DNA from: JAKFDI01 sp036676235
GTDB lineage: Bacteria > Pseudomonadota > Gammaproteobacteria > Burkholderiales > Burkholderiaceae_C
Direction: 5' to 3'
Length of the DNA stretch: 64,000 bases
Assembly (NCBI GenBank): GCA_036676235.1
Contig: JAKFDI010000033.1
Coordinates: 83,063 to 147,062 of the forward strand
Part shown: piece by piece, positions 9,079 through 18,946 of the stretch
How the letters are laid out: every line of letters begins with the position of its first letter
Numbering within the stretch: position 1 is the first letter of the stretch
Position numbers and translations under genes: made by a program
Notes under the pieces: generated by a model
What the model was told of the DNA's origin: nothing
Database searches by the model: none
What the model saw: the letters and a program-made list of their open reading frames with translations, nothing else

Positions 9079-9531
9079 TCAGGCACGGGTCATCATCAGC
9101 TCGGTGATCGCGATCGAGCGCAGCGGCGCGACGCCTTCGCTTTCGAGAAACCGGTTCACGCGCGTCAGCATGTCGCCGGACAGGCGCGCCAGGCCGGCGG
9201 CGCCCGAAATCTGTTCGCGGGTGTGGGCGAGCACGCTCACGTTGAGGATCTGGTTGATCTCGCGCAGCCGAAAGCGCAGCGCCGCCGGATTCGTGTCGCG
9301 GCTCACCTCGAGCGCCACGCGCGCCTTCACGAGGGTTCCGTCCTGTGTCATCGCACGCAAGGCGTCGGGTGTGACCCACTCCGGTTCGGCCTGCGCGTCG
9401 GGTTCGGCGCCGGCGGCCTCGACCCAGCGCAGGCCGCCGGCAATGCCGGCCGGCACGCCGACGATGGCCGCGATGGCGGCAACGACGATCAGGTCGCGGC
9501 GGGTGTCGGAGCTGGGGCGGGGAGGCGGCAT
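9079..9531 (-). CDS. Membrane-anchored FliL-like protein (hypothetical)
   Basis: A 150-residue protein with a single N-terminal membrane segment (about residues 14-33) and an extracytoplasmic remainder. The C-terminal part (about 65-148: a beta strand with VKARVALEV, a helix with a buried hydrophobic pattern, then RVNRFLESEG and a final beta strand ITELMMTRA) resembles the domain layout of the flagellar stator-associated protein FliL. No flagellar or motility gene is nearby, so the link is structural impression only. Stop codons of this gene and the convergent FAD gene are adjacent (TGATCA). Confidence 0.5.
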   Translation of the reverse strand: MPPPRPSSDTRRDLIVVAAIAAIVGVPAGIAGGLRWVEAAGAEPDAQAEPEWVTPDALRAMTQDGTLVKARVALEVSRDTNPAALRFRLREINQILNVSVLAHTREQISGAAGLARLSGDMLTRVNRFLESEGVAPLRSIAITELMMTRA

Positions 9532-9656
9532 TCGGGGGGAGACTGCAACGGCAGGCCGTATTTCACAGGCAGCCGGCCGCTCCCCGTCCCTGCACGGGCG
9601 TCTTGGCGGTCCGTACCGTTAATCGGTCACGATGCGCGAGCCCGCGTCGCAGTGGT

Positions 9657-11132
<1,476 letters not shown>

Positions 11133-11323
11133 CGAGGGCTCCTTCGGGTTCGGCGCTTCGCGCGTGGTCGATCAGTGTAGGAGCGGCGCCCTTGTGCGCA
11201 TGTCGAGCGGGGTGTTGTGCGGCAGACCCGTGATTGCCGGGAAACCTGCACGCGAGTGCAGAAATCGCCGCCTTGCACGACATACTGCCGCGCCAGCGCC
11301 CGTGGGCGTTGCCCCCCAATCTC

Positions 11324-12175
11324 TCAGGTTTTCAGGTGACCGAGCCAGCGCGTGAGCGCGGCCAGCACTTCGGCCTTCTCCGGCTCGTTGAAGATCTCGT
11401 GGAACAGCGCCGGGAAGGCCTGCGTCGTGACCACCCGCCCGGGCGCTGCCGCGGCAAACGCCGCGCTGCCCGCCGGCGCCACGCAGCGGTCGGCGCCGGC
11501 GTAGAGCAGCAAGGTCGGCGCTGTCCAGTGCGGGGCTCGCTCCTGCACCAGCACGCCGCTGTCCAGCATGAAGCGCACGAGCTTGGCGGTCACGCGGTCG
11601 TGCACCAGCGGATCGGCACCGTAGGCCTGCACCACTGCTGGGTCGCGCGAAATCCAGGCCGGCTTCAGGCCGTTGTTTGCAGCGAGGTTCGGTGCCAGCG
11701 AACCCATCACCGCCAGCAGCAGCTTCTGGAGGCCGTTCATGCCCAGCGCCAGGGCCGGTGAACTGAGCACCAGCGCGTCGACCGGTCGGTGCCACGGCGC
11801 GGGCGCAGGTGCCAGCCCTTCGGCCACGAAGCGCGCCGCGACCAATCCACCCATGCTGTGGCCGAGCAGCACGAGCGGGCCGGGCTCGGTGGCACGCACG
11901 GCATCGATCACGCCGGCCAGATCGGTCAGCAGATCGTCCGATGCGTTCAATCCACCGCGCGGCCCGGTGCTGCGGCCATGGCCGCGGTGGCCGTAACCCG
12001 CCACCTGCCAGCCGGCCGCGTTGAGCGCGGCAGCGACGTGGGCATAGCGGCCGATGTGCTCGCCCAGGCCGTGCACGATGAGCACCGTGCCGCGTGCGTT
12101 CGCTGCGGGCCAGTGCCGCAGATGAAGCGCCGTGCCGTCGGCGGCGGACAAGGTGTCGGCTGGCATCTGCGTCAT
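11324..12175 (-). CDS. Alpha/beta hydrolase, monoacylglycerol-lipase-like
   Basis: A 283-residue serine hydrolase of the Hydrolase_4/monoacylglycerol lipase group, predicted to release fatty acid from monoacylglycerol or lysophospholipid. It shows the oxyanion segment HGLGEHIGRY, the nucleophile elbow GHSMGG, the acid in AGADRCV and the catalytic histidine in LFHEIFNE, so the triad is complete. No signal peptide. The ATG at 12175 gives the start; MPADT three codons later is an equally possible start. Confidence 0.9.
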   Translation of the reverse strand: MTQMPADTLSAADGTALHLRHWPAANARGTVLIVHGLGEHIGRYAHVAAALNAAGWQVAGYGHRGHGRSTGPRGGLNASDDLLTDLAGVIDAVRATEPGPLVLLGHSMGGLVAARFVAEGLAPAPAPWHRPVDALVLSSPALALGMNGLQKLLLAVMGSLAPNLAANNGLKPAWISRDPAVVQAYGADPLVHDRVTAKLVRFMLDSGVLVQERAPHWTAPTLLLYAGADRCVAPAGSAAFAAAAPGRVVTTQAFPALFHEIFNEPEKAEVLAALTRWLGHLKT

Positions 12176-12243
12176 GCGCGGCAGTGTAGGCAGCGGACCG
12201 GTGCGCCGGCTCTCGGGCTTTGTCCGATCCGGCGCGTGGAAGG

Positions 12244-13662
12244 TCAGCGCGCCGCCGTCGCCTCGCGTTCGCTCCAGCCCCCGCCCAACACGCGGTACAC
12301 GGTGACGAGGTTCTGCACCTGCAGCGCCTGCGTCTGCACCAGCGCCTGCTGCGCCGCGAGCAGCGAGCGCTGGGCGTCGAGCACGTCGAGGTAGCTGGCC
12401 GCGCCGTTGCGGTAGCGCAGGTCCGCCAGCCGGAAACGCACTTCCTCGGCGTTCGTCTGTGCGGCCTGGGCACGCAGTTGCTCGCCCAGGGTTGCACGGC
12501 CGGCCAGTGCATCGGCCACTTCGCGGAAGGCGGTCTGGATGGTGCGCTCGTACTGCGCCACGGCGATGTCGCGCGTGACCTGCGCGACTTCGAGATTGGC
12601 CTGGTTGCGGCCCGCATCGAAGATCGGCAGCAGCAGTTGCGGCATGAAGGTCCAGGCGCTGCGGCCGTGGCCGAGCAGGCGATCGAGATCGGTGCTCGCC
12701 ACGCCCACGCTGCCGGTCAGGGTGATGCGCGGGAAGAAGGCCGCGCGCGCCGCGCCGATGTTGGCGTTGGCCGCCAGCAGTTGCTGCTCGGCGGCGCGCA
12801 CGTCGGCGCGGCGGGTCAGCAGGTCGGAGGGCAGGCCGGCCGGCAGATCGGGCAGCAGGCGCTGGTCGGTGAGCGCGAGACCCGCCGGCAGGTCGGCCGG
12901 CAACGGCTGGCCGATCAGCAGCGTGAGCGCGTTCTCGTCGAGCGCGCGCTGGCGCGTGAGCTGCGCGAGCGATACGCGCGCCGCTTCCAGCAGCGACTCG
13001 GCCTGGCGGAAGTCGAGTTCCGACGACACGCCGTTGTCGAACTTCAGCTTGGTGAGCCGCAGCGATTCTTCGCGCGTCTTCAGCGCGCGCTCGGTGACGG
13101 CCAGCAGTTGTTCATCGGCCCGCAGCGCCAGGTAGGTGTTGGCGACCGCGGCGATGAGGCTGGTCTGCACGCCCTTGCGCGCTTCTTCGGTGGCGAGGTA
13201 TTGCGCCAGGGCCGCTTCGCTCAGGCTGCGGATGCGCCCGAACAGATCGAGTTCCCACGCACTGACCGCGAGCCCCACCGTGTAGGTGCTGCTCATGCCG
13301 CCGGCAGGCGAGGGCTGGCGGTTGCCCGAGGCGCCCACGCCCACCGTCGGCCACAGGTCGGCGCGGCGAATCTGCGCCGTGGCGCGCGCCTGCTCGATGT
13401 TGAGCGCGGCGATGCGCAGGTCGCGGTTGTTCTCGAGCGCGGCGGCGATCAGGCGCGTGAGGCGCTCGTCGACGAAGAACTCGCGCCAGTCGATGTCGGT
13501 GGCCGGCTTGGCGGCCGTGTCGGCTGCCGCGGTCGCTGCCATCGGATAACTCGCGGCCACCGGCGCCGCAGGCCGCTCATAGGTCGGAATCATCGGCGCG
13601 CAGGCGGCGAGCAGGGCGGCCGCCGCCAGCGCCGCGGCGGTGCAGGTCAGGCGCTCAGTCAT
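12244..13662 (-). CDS. Outer-membrane efflux channel lipoprotein (NodT/OprM family)
   Basis: TolC-like channel of a tripartite RND pump. The 472-residue product has a lipoprotein signal with lipobox LLAAC (acylated Cys about residue 20), then two repeats of the outer-membrane efflux domain with long coiled-coil helices. Heptad-rich stretches such as LTRQRALDENALTLLIGQ and LNIEQARATAQIRRADLWP are characteristic of NodT-type channels. The ATG at 13662 overlaps the stop of the RND pump gene by 8 bases (ATGACTGA), so this is the last gene of the efflux operon and is translationally coupled to the pump. Confidence 0.93.
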   Translation of the reverse strand: MTERLTCTAAALAAAALLAACAPMIPTYERPAAPVAASYPMAATAAADTAAKPATDIDWREFFVDERLTRLIAAALENNRDLRIAALNIEQARATAQIRRADLWPTVGVGASGNRQPSPAGGMSSTYTVGLAVSAWELDLFGRIRSLSEAALAQYLATEEARKGVQTSLIAAVANTYLALRADEQLLAVTERALKTREESLRLTKLKFDNGVSSELDFRQAESLLEAARVSLAQLTRQRALDENALTLLIGQPLPADLPAGLALTDQRLLPDLPAGLPSDLLTRRADVRAAEQQLLAANANIGAARAAFFPRITLTGSVGVASTDLDRLLGHGRSAWTFMPQLLLPIFDAGRNQANLEVAQVTRDIAVAQYERTIQTAFREVADALAGRATLGEQLRAQAAQTNAEEVRFRLADLRYRNGAASYLDVLDAQRSLLAAQQALVQTQALQVQNLVTVYRVLGGGWSEREATAAR

Positions 13663-16600
13663 GGCTGCCTCCCTTGGCCGCGGCGTCGCCGGGCGCGGGG
13701 TTCTCGTCGAGCGTTTCATGGGCATACATCTTTCGCTGCCGTTCGCTGCCCTTGAAGAAGCGGCGCACCACGACGAAGAACACCGGCACGAAGAACACCG
13801 CGAGCGCGGTGCCGGTGATCATGCCGCCCATCACGCCGGTGCCGATGGCGCGCTGGCTGGCCGAGCCGGCGCCGGTGGCCAGCGCCAGCGGCAGCACGCC
13901 GAGGGTGAAGGCCATGGAGGTCATGATGATGGGGCGGAAGCGCAGGTGCGCGGCTTCGAGCACCGCGTCGACCGCACTTCGTCCCTGCGCCTGCAGGTCC
14001 TTCGCGAACTCGATGATCAGCACCGCGTTCTTCGCCGACAGGCCGATGATGGTGATCAGGCCCACCTTGAAGTAGACGTCGTTGGACATGCCGAAGAGGC
14101 CCGTCGCCGCCGTCACGCCGAGTACGCCCAGCGGCACGACTAGGATCACCGCGAGCGGAATCGACCAGCTTTCGTACAGCGCCGCCAGGCACAGGAACAC
14201 CGCCAGCAGCGAGAAGCCGTAGAGCAGCATCGCCGTGTTGCCCGATAGGCGCTCCTCGCGCGACTGGCCCGTCCACTCGTAGGCGAAGCCGGCGGGAAGC
14301 TGCGCGGCCAGCCGCTCCATCTCGGCCATCGCGTCGCCCGAGCTGTAGCCGGGCGCGGCCTCGCCGCCGATGCGCATCGTCGGGTAGCCGTTGTAGCGCA
14401 CCGTCTGCATGGGCCCGGTGATCCAGCGCGTGGTCGTGAAGGACGACAAGGGCACCAGTTCGCCGCGGTTGTTCACCGCGTTGAGCTTGAGGATGTCATT
14501 GGGCTGCATGCGCGCCGGCGCGTCGGCCTGCACCACCACCCGCTGCAGCCGGCCGGCGTTCGGGAAGTCGTTGATGTAGGCCGAGCCGAGTGCGGTGGAG
14601 ATCGCCGAGTTGATCGACTCGAAGGGCACGCCGAGGGCGCTCGCCTTGTCGCGATCGATGTCGATCTGCAGTTGCGACGCGTCTTCCAGTCCGTCGGGGC
14701 GCACGTTGACGAGTACCTTGCTCTGCGCGGCCATGCCGAGCAGCTGGTTGCGTGCGGCCACCAGCGCTTCGTGCCCATGGCTGCCGCGGTCCTGCAGGCG
14801 GAAGGTGAAGCCCGAGGCGGTGCCCAGCCCCGGAATCGGCGGCGGGCTCAGCGGGAAGATGAACGCATCGCGAATGCCCATCAGCGCGCCGAAGGCACGC
14901 CCCGCGAGCGCCTGCGCCGTGTGCTCCTCGCCTTCGCGTTCGCCCCAGTCCTTGAGCGGCACGAAGGCAAGGCCCGCGTTCTGCCCCTGGCCCGAGAAGC
15001 TGAAGCCCAGCACGCTCACCATGCTCTCGACTTCGGGCTGTTTCAGCATGAAGTCTTCCACCTGCTTCATCACGTCGAGCGTGCGGTTGGTGGTGGCGCC
15101 CGGCGGCAACTGCACGTTCACGAGCACGTAGCCCTGGTCCTCGGCCGGCAGGAACGAAGTGGGCAGCCGCGTGAACAGCAGCGCCACCACGGCGATGATG
15201 GCGGCGTAGATGAACAGGTAGCGCGCGGCACGCTTCAGGATGCGCGCGACCAGCCCTTCGTAGCCCTTGGCCGTGCGCGTGAAGCGCCGGTTGAACCAGC
15301 CGAAGAAGCCGCGCTTCTCGTGGTGATGCCCGGCCTCCACCGGCTTGAGCAGCGTGGCGCACAGCGCCGGCGTGAGCGACAGCGCCATGAAGGCCGAGAA
15401 GCCGATCGAGGAGGCCATCACCACCGAGAACTGGCGGTAGATGTTGCCGACCGACCCGGCGAAGAACGCGAGCGGCACGAACACCGAGATCAGCACCACC
15501 GTCACGCCGACGATGGCGCCGGAGATCTGCCCCATCGCCTTGCGCGTGGCGGCGCGTGGCGGCAGGCCCTCTTCGCTCATGATGCGCTCGACGTTCTCGA
15601 CCACCACGATGGCGTCGTCGACCACGATGCCGATCACCAGCACCATGCCGAACATGGTGAGCACGTTGATCGAGAAGCCGAGCGCGAGCAGCACGGCGAA
15701 GGTGCCGAACAGCGTGATCGGCACCACGATGGTCGGAATGATGGTGTAGCGCCAGTTCTGCAGGAACAGGTACATGACGAGGAACACCAGCACGATGGCC
15801 TCGATCAGCGTCACGACCACCTGCTTGATCGAGATGTCGATGAACTTCGAGGTGTCGAACGGAATGACGTAGTCGACGCCTTCGGGGAAGAACTTGTGCA
15901 GTTCTTCCATGCGCTGGTGGATCGCCTCGGCGGTCGCCAGCGCATTGCCGGTGGTCGAGAGCTGCACGCCGATGCCCGCCGACGGCTTGCCGTTCAGCCG
16001 CGCGGAGGTGGCGTAGCTTTGCGCGCCGAGTTCGATGCGCGCCACGTCGCGCAGGCGCACGGTCGAGCCGTCGGTGTTGGCGCGCAGCACGATGTTGCCG
16101 AACTGCTCGACGCTCGTGAGCTGGCCGTTGACCACCACCGTCGCGAAGATGGCCTGCCCCGGCACGTTGGGCAGATCGCCGATGGTGCCGGACGACACCT
16201 GCGCGTTCTGCGCCCGGATGGCCGCCGCCACTTCGGCGCTCGAGAGCTTGAAGCCCACCAGCTTGGCCGGATCGACCCAGATGCGCATGGCGCGCTCGGT
16301 GCCGAAGAGCTGCGCCTGGCCCACGCCGTCGATGCGCTGGACCTCGGGCAGCACGTTGCGCGAGGCGTAGTCGCCGAGCGCGATCGGGTCCCACTTCGGA
16401 TCGTCCGAGGTGAGGATCACGACCAGCAGGAAGTTGGCGCGCGCCTTGTCCACGCGCACGCCCTGCTGCGTCACCGCCGAGGGCAGCCGCGGCGTGGCGC
16501 GGGCCAGGCGGTTCTGCACGTCCACTTGCGCGAGATCGGCGTTGGTGCCCGGCTGAAAGCTCAGCGTGATCGAGCCCGTGCCGTTGGCCTGCGTCACCGA

Positions 16601-16837
16601 TTCCATGTAGATGAGGCCGGGCGAGCCGTTCATCTCTTGTTCGATGACGCTGATCACGCTGTCTTCGAGCGTCTTTGCCGAAGCGCCGGGATAGGTGGCG
16701 TTGATGACGATGGAGGGCGGCGCCACCGGCGGGTACTGCGCGATCGGCAACTGCGTGATCGCCACGCCCCCGCCGACCAGGATGAACAGCGCGATGACCC
16801 ACGCGAAGATGGGTCGGTCGATGAAGAACTGGGCCAT
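13655..16837 (-). CDS. RND multidrug efflux permease (HAE1, AcrB/MexB-type)
   Basis: Inner-membrane proton/drug antiporter, 1060 residues, the family's usual length. The N-terminus MAQFFIDRPIFAWVIAL is typical of HAE1 pumps. The proton-relay aspartates are in GIVVDDAIVVVENV (TM4, about residues 405-418) and the relay lysine in GLSAKNAVLIIEFA (TM10). Two large periplasmic porter/docking loops and 12 membrane segments are evident. It lies between the adaptor (13 bases upstream) and the channel gene (8-base overlap), forming a complete tripartite pump controlled by the divergent TetR protein. The exact drug range cannot be read from sequence. Confidence 0.95.
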   Translation of the reverse strand: MAQFFIDRPIFAWVIALFILVGGGVAITQLPIAQYPPVAPPSIVINATYPGASAKTLEDSVISVIEQEMNGSPGLIYMESVTQANGTGSITLSFQPGTNADLAQVDVQNRLARATPRLPSAVTQQGVRVDKARANFLLVVILTSDDPKWDPIALGDYASRNVLPEVQRIDGVGQAQLFGTERAMRIWVDPAKLVGFKLSSAEVAAAIRAQNAQVSSGTIGDLPNVPGQAIFATVVVNGQLTSVEQFGNIVLRANTDGSTVRLRDVARIELGAQSYATSARLNGKPSAGIGVQLSTTGNALATAEAIHQRMEELHKFFPEGVDYVIPFDTSKFIDISIKQVVVTLIEAIVLVFLVMYLFLQNWRYTIIPTIVVPITLFGTFAVLLALGFSINVLTMFGMVLVIGIVVDDAIVVVENVERIMSEEGLPPRAATRKAMGQISGAIVGVTVVLISVFVPLAFFAGSVGNIYRQFSVVMASSIGFSAFMALSLTPALCATLLKPVEAGHHHEKRGFFGWFNRRFTRTAKGYEGLVARILKRAARYLFIYAAIIAVVALLFTRLPTSFLPAEDQGYVLVNVQLPPGATTNRTLDVMKQVEDFMLKQPEVESMVSVLGFSFSGQGQNAGLAFVPLKDWGEREGEEHTAQALAGRAFGALMGIRDAFIFPLSPPPIPGLGTASGFTFRLQDRGSHGHEALVAARNQLLGMAAQSKVLVNVRPDGLEDASQLQIDIDRDKASALGVPFESINSAISTALGSAYINDFPNAGRLQRVVVQADAPARMQPNDILKLNAVNNRGELVPLSSFTTTRWITGPMQTVRYNGYPTMRIGGEAAPGYSSGDAMAEMERLAAQLPAGFAYEWTGQSREERLSGNTAMLLYGFSLLAVFLCLAALYESWSIPLAVILVVPLGVLGVTAATGLFGMSNDVYFKVGLITIIGLSAKNAVLIIEFAKDLQAQGRSAVDAVLEAAHLRFRPIIMTSMAFTLGVLPLALATGAGSASQRAIGTGVMGGMITGTALAVFFVPVFFVVVRRFFKGSERQRKMYAHETLDENPAPGDAAAKGGSHD

Positions 16838-16850
16838 GCGTGCCTGCCCT

Positions 16851-18113
16851 TCAGCGCGATGCGGCGGAAGCGGGCGCGGAGGCCGGGGCCGCCGCGGATG
16901 ACGCCGAAGCCGCCGAAGCTGCCGCCGGCGCCTTGCCGTTCGCGCCCCACGGCACCGGCGTCACGGGTGCGCCGGGCTGCATCTTCTGGAAGCCGTCGAC
17001 GATCACCCGCTCGCCAGCCTTCAAGCCCTCGAGGATCACCCACTGGCCCTGCTGCGCGCGGCCCACCTTCACCGGTCGGCTGGCGGGCTTGTTGTCGGTG
17101 CCGACCACCATCACCGTGTCGCCCTGCGGCGTGCGCGTGACGGCCTGCTGCGGCAAGGTGATCGCGTTCTCGAGTTGCGCCTGCTCGATGCGCACGCGCA
17201 CGTACATGCCGGGCAGCAGCATCGCGTCGGGGTTGGGCACCGAGGCGCGCAAGGTCACCTGGCCGGAACTCGGGTCCACCGTCAGGTCGGTGAACAGCAG
17301 CTTGGCCGGGTGCGGGTAGGCGCTGCCGTCGTCGAGCAGCACCTGCAGGCTGGCGCCCTCGCCGCTGCGCTTGAGCCGGCCGGCCTCGAGTGCGCGGCGC
17401 AGCTCCAGCACCTCGGTGGTCGATTGCGTGAAGTTCACGTACATCGGGTTGATTTGCTGGATCACCGCGAGCTGCGTCGCCTCGCCCTGGCCGACGAGCG
17501 CGCCTTCAGTGACGAGCGCGCGGCCTATGCGCCCGGAGATCGGCGCCGTCACGCGGGCGTAGCCGAGGTTGATCTGCGCCGTCTGCAGCGCGGCGCGAGC
17601 CGCGGCCACGTCGGCCTCGGCCGTCTTCTGCGCCGCGACCGCATTCACGTATTCCTGCTTGCTGATGGCGTTGGCTTCCACCAGCGGCTTGAAGCGCTCG
17701 GCCTGTGCCTTGGCCTGCGCGAGACCCGCTTGCGAGCGCGCAAGATTGGCCTGCGCGCTCGCAAGCGCCGCGCGATAGGGCGCGGCATCGATCTCGAACA
17801 GCGCCTGCCCGGCCTTCACCTCGCTGCCTTCACGGAACAGCCGCTTGTTCAGGATGCCCGCGGCGCGCGCGCGCACCTGCGCCACGCGCGACGCCTCCAG
17901 CCGGCCCGGCAGCTCGGTGATGAGCCCCACCGAATGCGGCGCGACCGTGACCACGCCCACCTGCGGCGGCGGCATGCCCCCGCCAGCCGGCGCTTGCGCT
18001 TGTTCGTTCTTGTCGCCGCAGGCGGCGAGCGCCGCAGCCGCGACGATGGCGCACAGCACCAAGCGGGTGTGCCGGCGTGCAATTGCGGGCACAACGCTGT
18101 TCAATGCAGACAT
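16851..18113 (-). CDS. Periplasmic adaptor (membrane fusion) lipoprotein of the RND pump
   Basis: Links the RND permease to the outer-membrane channel. The 420-residue product has a lipoprotein signal with the acylated Cys in LAACGDK (about residue 32), a lipoyl half-motif, an alpha-helical hairpin (about 100-180, rich in QAQAERFKPLVEANAISKQE-like heptads), a second lipoyl half with the conserved VTAPISGRIG, and beta-barrel/membrane-proximal domains. The C-terminal 30 residues are almost all Ala, Ser and Pro, a low-complexity tail outside the conserved fold. First gene of the operon. Confidence 0.95.
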   Translation of the reverse strand: MSALNSVVPAIARRHTRLVLCAIVAAAALAACGDKNEQAQAPAGGGMPPPQVGVVTVAPHSVGLITELPGRLEASRVAQVRARAAGILNKRLFREGSEVKAGQALFEIDAAPYRAALASAQANLARSQAGLAQAKAQAERFKPLVEANAISKQEYVNAVAAQKTAEADVAAARAALQTAQINLGYARVTAPISGRIGRALVTEGALVGQGEATQLAVIQQINPMYVNFTQSTTEVLELRRALEAGRLKRSGEGASLQVLLDDGSAYPHPAKLLFTDLTVDPSSGQVTLRASVPNPDAMLLPGMYVRVRIEQAQLENAITLPQQAVTRTPQGDTVMVVGTDNKPASRPVKVGRAQQGQWVILEGLKAGERVIVDGFQKMQPGAPVTPVPWGANGKAPAAASAASASSAAAPASAPASAASR

Positions 18114-18259
18114 GCGAAGCCTTCCAGTTTGGTATTCGGATTTCCGCCGGGCATGACCATGCCGGCCAATGCACAGGCGCGGCGTCGGCGCCCCACCGCG
18201 CGGGCGGACAGGATAAACAAGTGGCCGATGCCCGGGGACCGGCCGCGTGATTCACAGTT

Positions 18260-18283
18260 TACATACATCCTTGAATGTATGTG
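18260..18283. promoter_or_regulatory. AcrR/TtgR-type operator between efflux operon and repressor
   Basis: A perfect 8-bp inverted repeat, ACATACAT (18261-18268) and ATGTATGT (18275-18282), with a 6-base spacer ending TTGA. From memory, the E. coli AcrR operator has the same arms and a similar spacer; I count about 20 of 24 identities. The site lies 16 bases before the TetR-family start and in the shared promoter region, so binding would block both the pump operon and the regulator itself. Confidence 0.85.
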
Positions 18284-18298
18284 TGACATGATTGCGGC

Positions 18299-18946
18299 AT
18301 GGTTCGCAGAACAAAGGAAGAGGCGCTCGCCACCCGCCATCGGCTGCTCGATGCGGCGGAGCTGCTGTTCCATCGCGACGGCGTCTCGGCCACCTCGCTC
18401 GCCGACATCGCCCGCGAGGCCGGTCTCACCCGCGGCGCGATCTACTGGCACTTCACCGACAAGGCCGACCTCTTCGAGGCAATGATGTCGCGCGTCATCC
18501 TGCCGATGGAAGGCGCGCCGGTGCGCGCCCGGCCGGCCGACGACCCACTGGAGGCGGTGCGCGCCGAGTTCATGGATGTGCTGCGGCGCACCGTGGACGA
18601 CCCGCAGGTGCAGCGGGTGTTCGACATCGCCTCCCACCGCGTGGAGTACGTGGGCGAGCTGCAGGCGGTGCGCGATCGCGCCGTCGCGGCGCACACCGAG
18701 TGGCTTGCGCGCATGGAGCAATCCTTGCGCCAGGCGATGCGGCTGGGGCAGATGGGGCGGCGCATGCCCGCGCGCGCGGCCGCGATCGGCCTGCATGCGC
18801 TGATCGCCGGCCTGCTGCGCACCTGGCTGCTCGAGCCGCAGTCCTTCGATCTGATGATCGTGGGCCGGCAGACGCTGGACGCCTACCTGGCGGGCCTCAC
18901 GCTGCCGGCCGACGCCTCTCGAACGCTCAGGCCGTCAGCCGGGTGA
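18299..18946 (+). CDS. TetR/AcrR-family repressor of the RND efflux operon
   Basis: A 215-residue regulator with a TetR DNA-binding domain (about residues 10-57: RHRLLDAAELLFHRDGVSA, then TSLADIAREAGLTRGAIYWHF), the signature of the AcrR/TtgR/MexR-like local repressors of RND pumps. The C-terminal helical domain (about 80-200) would bind pump substrates and release DNA. It is divergent from the adaptor gene across an AcrR-like operator (18260-18283). Its 3' end overlaps the convergent MHYT gene by 20 bases. Confidence 0.93.
   Translation: MVRRTKEEALATRHRLLDAAELLFHRDGVSATSLADIAREAGLTRGAIYWHFTDKADLFEAMMSRVILPMEGAPVRARPADDPLEAVRAEFMDVLRRTVDDPQVQRVFDIASHRVEYVGELQAVRDRAVAAHTEWLARMEQSLRQAMRLGQMGRRMPARAAAIGLHALIAGLLRTWLLEPQSFDLMIVGRQTLDAYLAGLTLPADASRTLRPSAG

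Noticed and set aside
14672..17140. An 822-codon open frame on the + strand opposite the RND pump gene
   Set aside because: Antisense frame opened by high GC; composition is His/Arg/Gly-rich without any family motif, and the minus strand has a complete, conserved RND permease here.
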